This document shows, one piece after another, positions 63,839 to 64,000 of a DNA stretch of 64,000 nt; position 1 is the first letter of the stretch; every line of letters begins with the position of its first letter. The notes below the pieces were generated by a model. That model was not told the DNA's origin. It made no database searches and saw only the letters and a list, made by a program, of their open reading frames with translations. The DNA comes from Gemmatimonadales bacterium (GTDB lineage: Bacteria; Gemmatimonadota; Gemmatimonadetes; Gemmatimonadales; JACORV01), in NCBI GenBank assembly GCA_035502185.1, contig DATJUT010000067.1:20873-84872 (forward strand), in the 5' to 3' direction. The position numbers and the translations under genes were made by a program.

Positions 63839-64000
63839 TCAGCCGCGCTTCAGGGCCGCGAGGTACCGCTCGGCCAAGATCGTCGCGTGGTGACGCTCGT
63901 GGCCGGCGATGATGAACGCCAGCGAGCGGACCGAATACGGATTGTCGTTCGCCCTGCCACGCCGCGCCAGCTCCTCCGCGTCCAGGCCCGCGAACAACGC
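63839..64000 (-). CDS. DinB-superfamily protein, C-terminal fragment (cut by window edge)
   Basis: Only the last 53 codons are visible; the start lies beyond the window. The segment NDNPYSVRSLAFIIAGHERHHATILAERYL contains the H-x-x-H-H-x-x-I-L pattern typical of the third helix of DinB-like (DUF664/DfsB) four-helix metal-binding proteins. These bind a divalent metal through three histidines and often act in thiol-dependent reactions. The TGA at 63841-63839 lies 13 bases before the glycosyltransferase start, so it is probably the first visible gene of the minus-strand run. Confidence 0.75.
   Translation of the reverse strand, partial: ALFAGLDAEELARRGRANDNPYSVRSLAFIIAGHERHHATILAERYLAALKRG

Overview
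The window is a 64 kb chromosomal segment of a very GC-rich, Gram-negative bacterium. It is densely coded, many genes overlap by 1 to 8 bases (GTGA or ATGA junctions), and GTG starts are frequent. An Omp85/TamB pair, lipid-anchored and exported proteins, and -10 elements of the form TAnnTT (resembling the Bacteroidetes/FCB promoter type) fit a member of Gemmatimonadota. This assignment is an inference from gene content and style, not from a marker gene. I see no rRNA, tRNA, CRISPR array, transposase or phage genes.

Layout. 0.1-6.3 kb: a penicillin-binding D-Ala-D-Ala carboxypeptidase, a P1-family aminopeptidase, and a cluster of three response regulators (two with degenerate HD-GYP-like output domains, one NtrC-type) with no histidine kinase. 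6.4-13.8 kb: a minus-strand operon of an Omp85 protein, TamB and a lipid kinase, for envelope assembly. 14-17 kb: cobalamin adenosyltransferase, AroB and a primary-type sigma factor. 17-19 kb: two exported proteins. 19-26 kb: a tightly overlapping glycolate-oxidase-type operon (GlcD, a HEPN-like protein, GlcE, GlcF) followed by a HAD hydrolase, YgfZ and an SDR enzyme. 26.7-33.5 kb: a MoxR/ChlI-type ATPase, an SPFH protein, a cytidylate-kinase-like protein, an MFS transporter, the VWA partner of the ATPase, YggT and a DUF167 protein. 33.6-39.3 kb: a SAM-II riboswitch controlling MetH and a fused homocysteine methyltransferase/MTHFR, i.e. methionine synthesis. 39.5-43.2 kb: five pseudopilin genes, two of them a tandem duplication. 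43-48 kb: acyl-CoA dehydrogenase, ECF sigma factor with FecR-like partner, and a deoxyhypusine-synthase-like enzyme behind a hairpin leader. 48-53 kb: metallophosphoesterase, M28 peptidase, and a methionine gamma-lyase-like enzyme with an Lrp regulator. 53.4-59.4 kb: CapA, M42 peptidase, OPT peptide transporter, PqqD-like protein and PepD, a peptide-utilisation cluster. 59.5-62.4 kb: a complete ECF-type vitamin/metal importer (two ATPases, T and S components). 62.4-64 kb: AlkD-like protein, glycosyltransferase and the end of a DinB-like gene.

The most unusual signals are these. (1) A family of three dispersed elements bounded by the inverted repeat GTTGCCAGACGGC lies exactly between convergent genes; one carries a four-helix-bundle (23S-intervening-sequence-type) gene, and two are short hairpin versions. 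Two of them supply the stop codon of the neighbouring gene. (2) An ECF transporter whose two ATPases carry complementary defects, leaving exactly one intact composite ATP site. (3) A SAM-II riboswitch upstream of metH. (4) A tandem pseudopilin duplication with conserved ends and a diverged middle.
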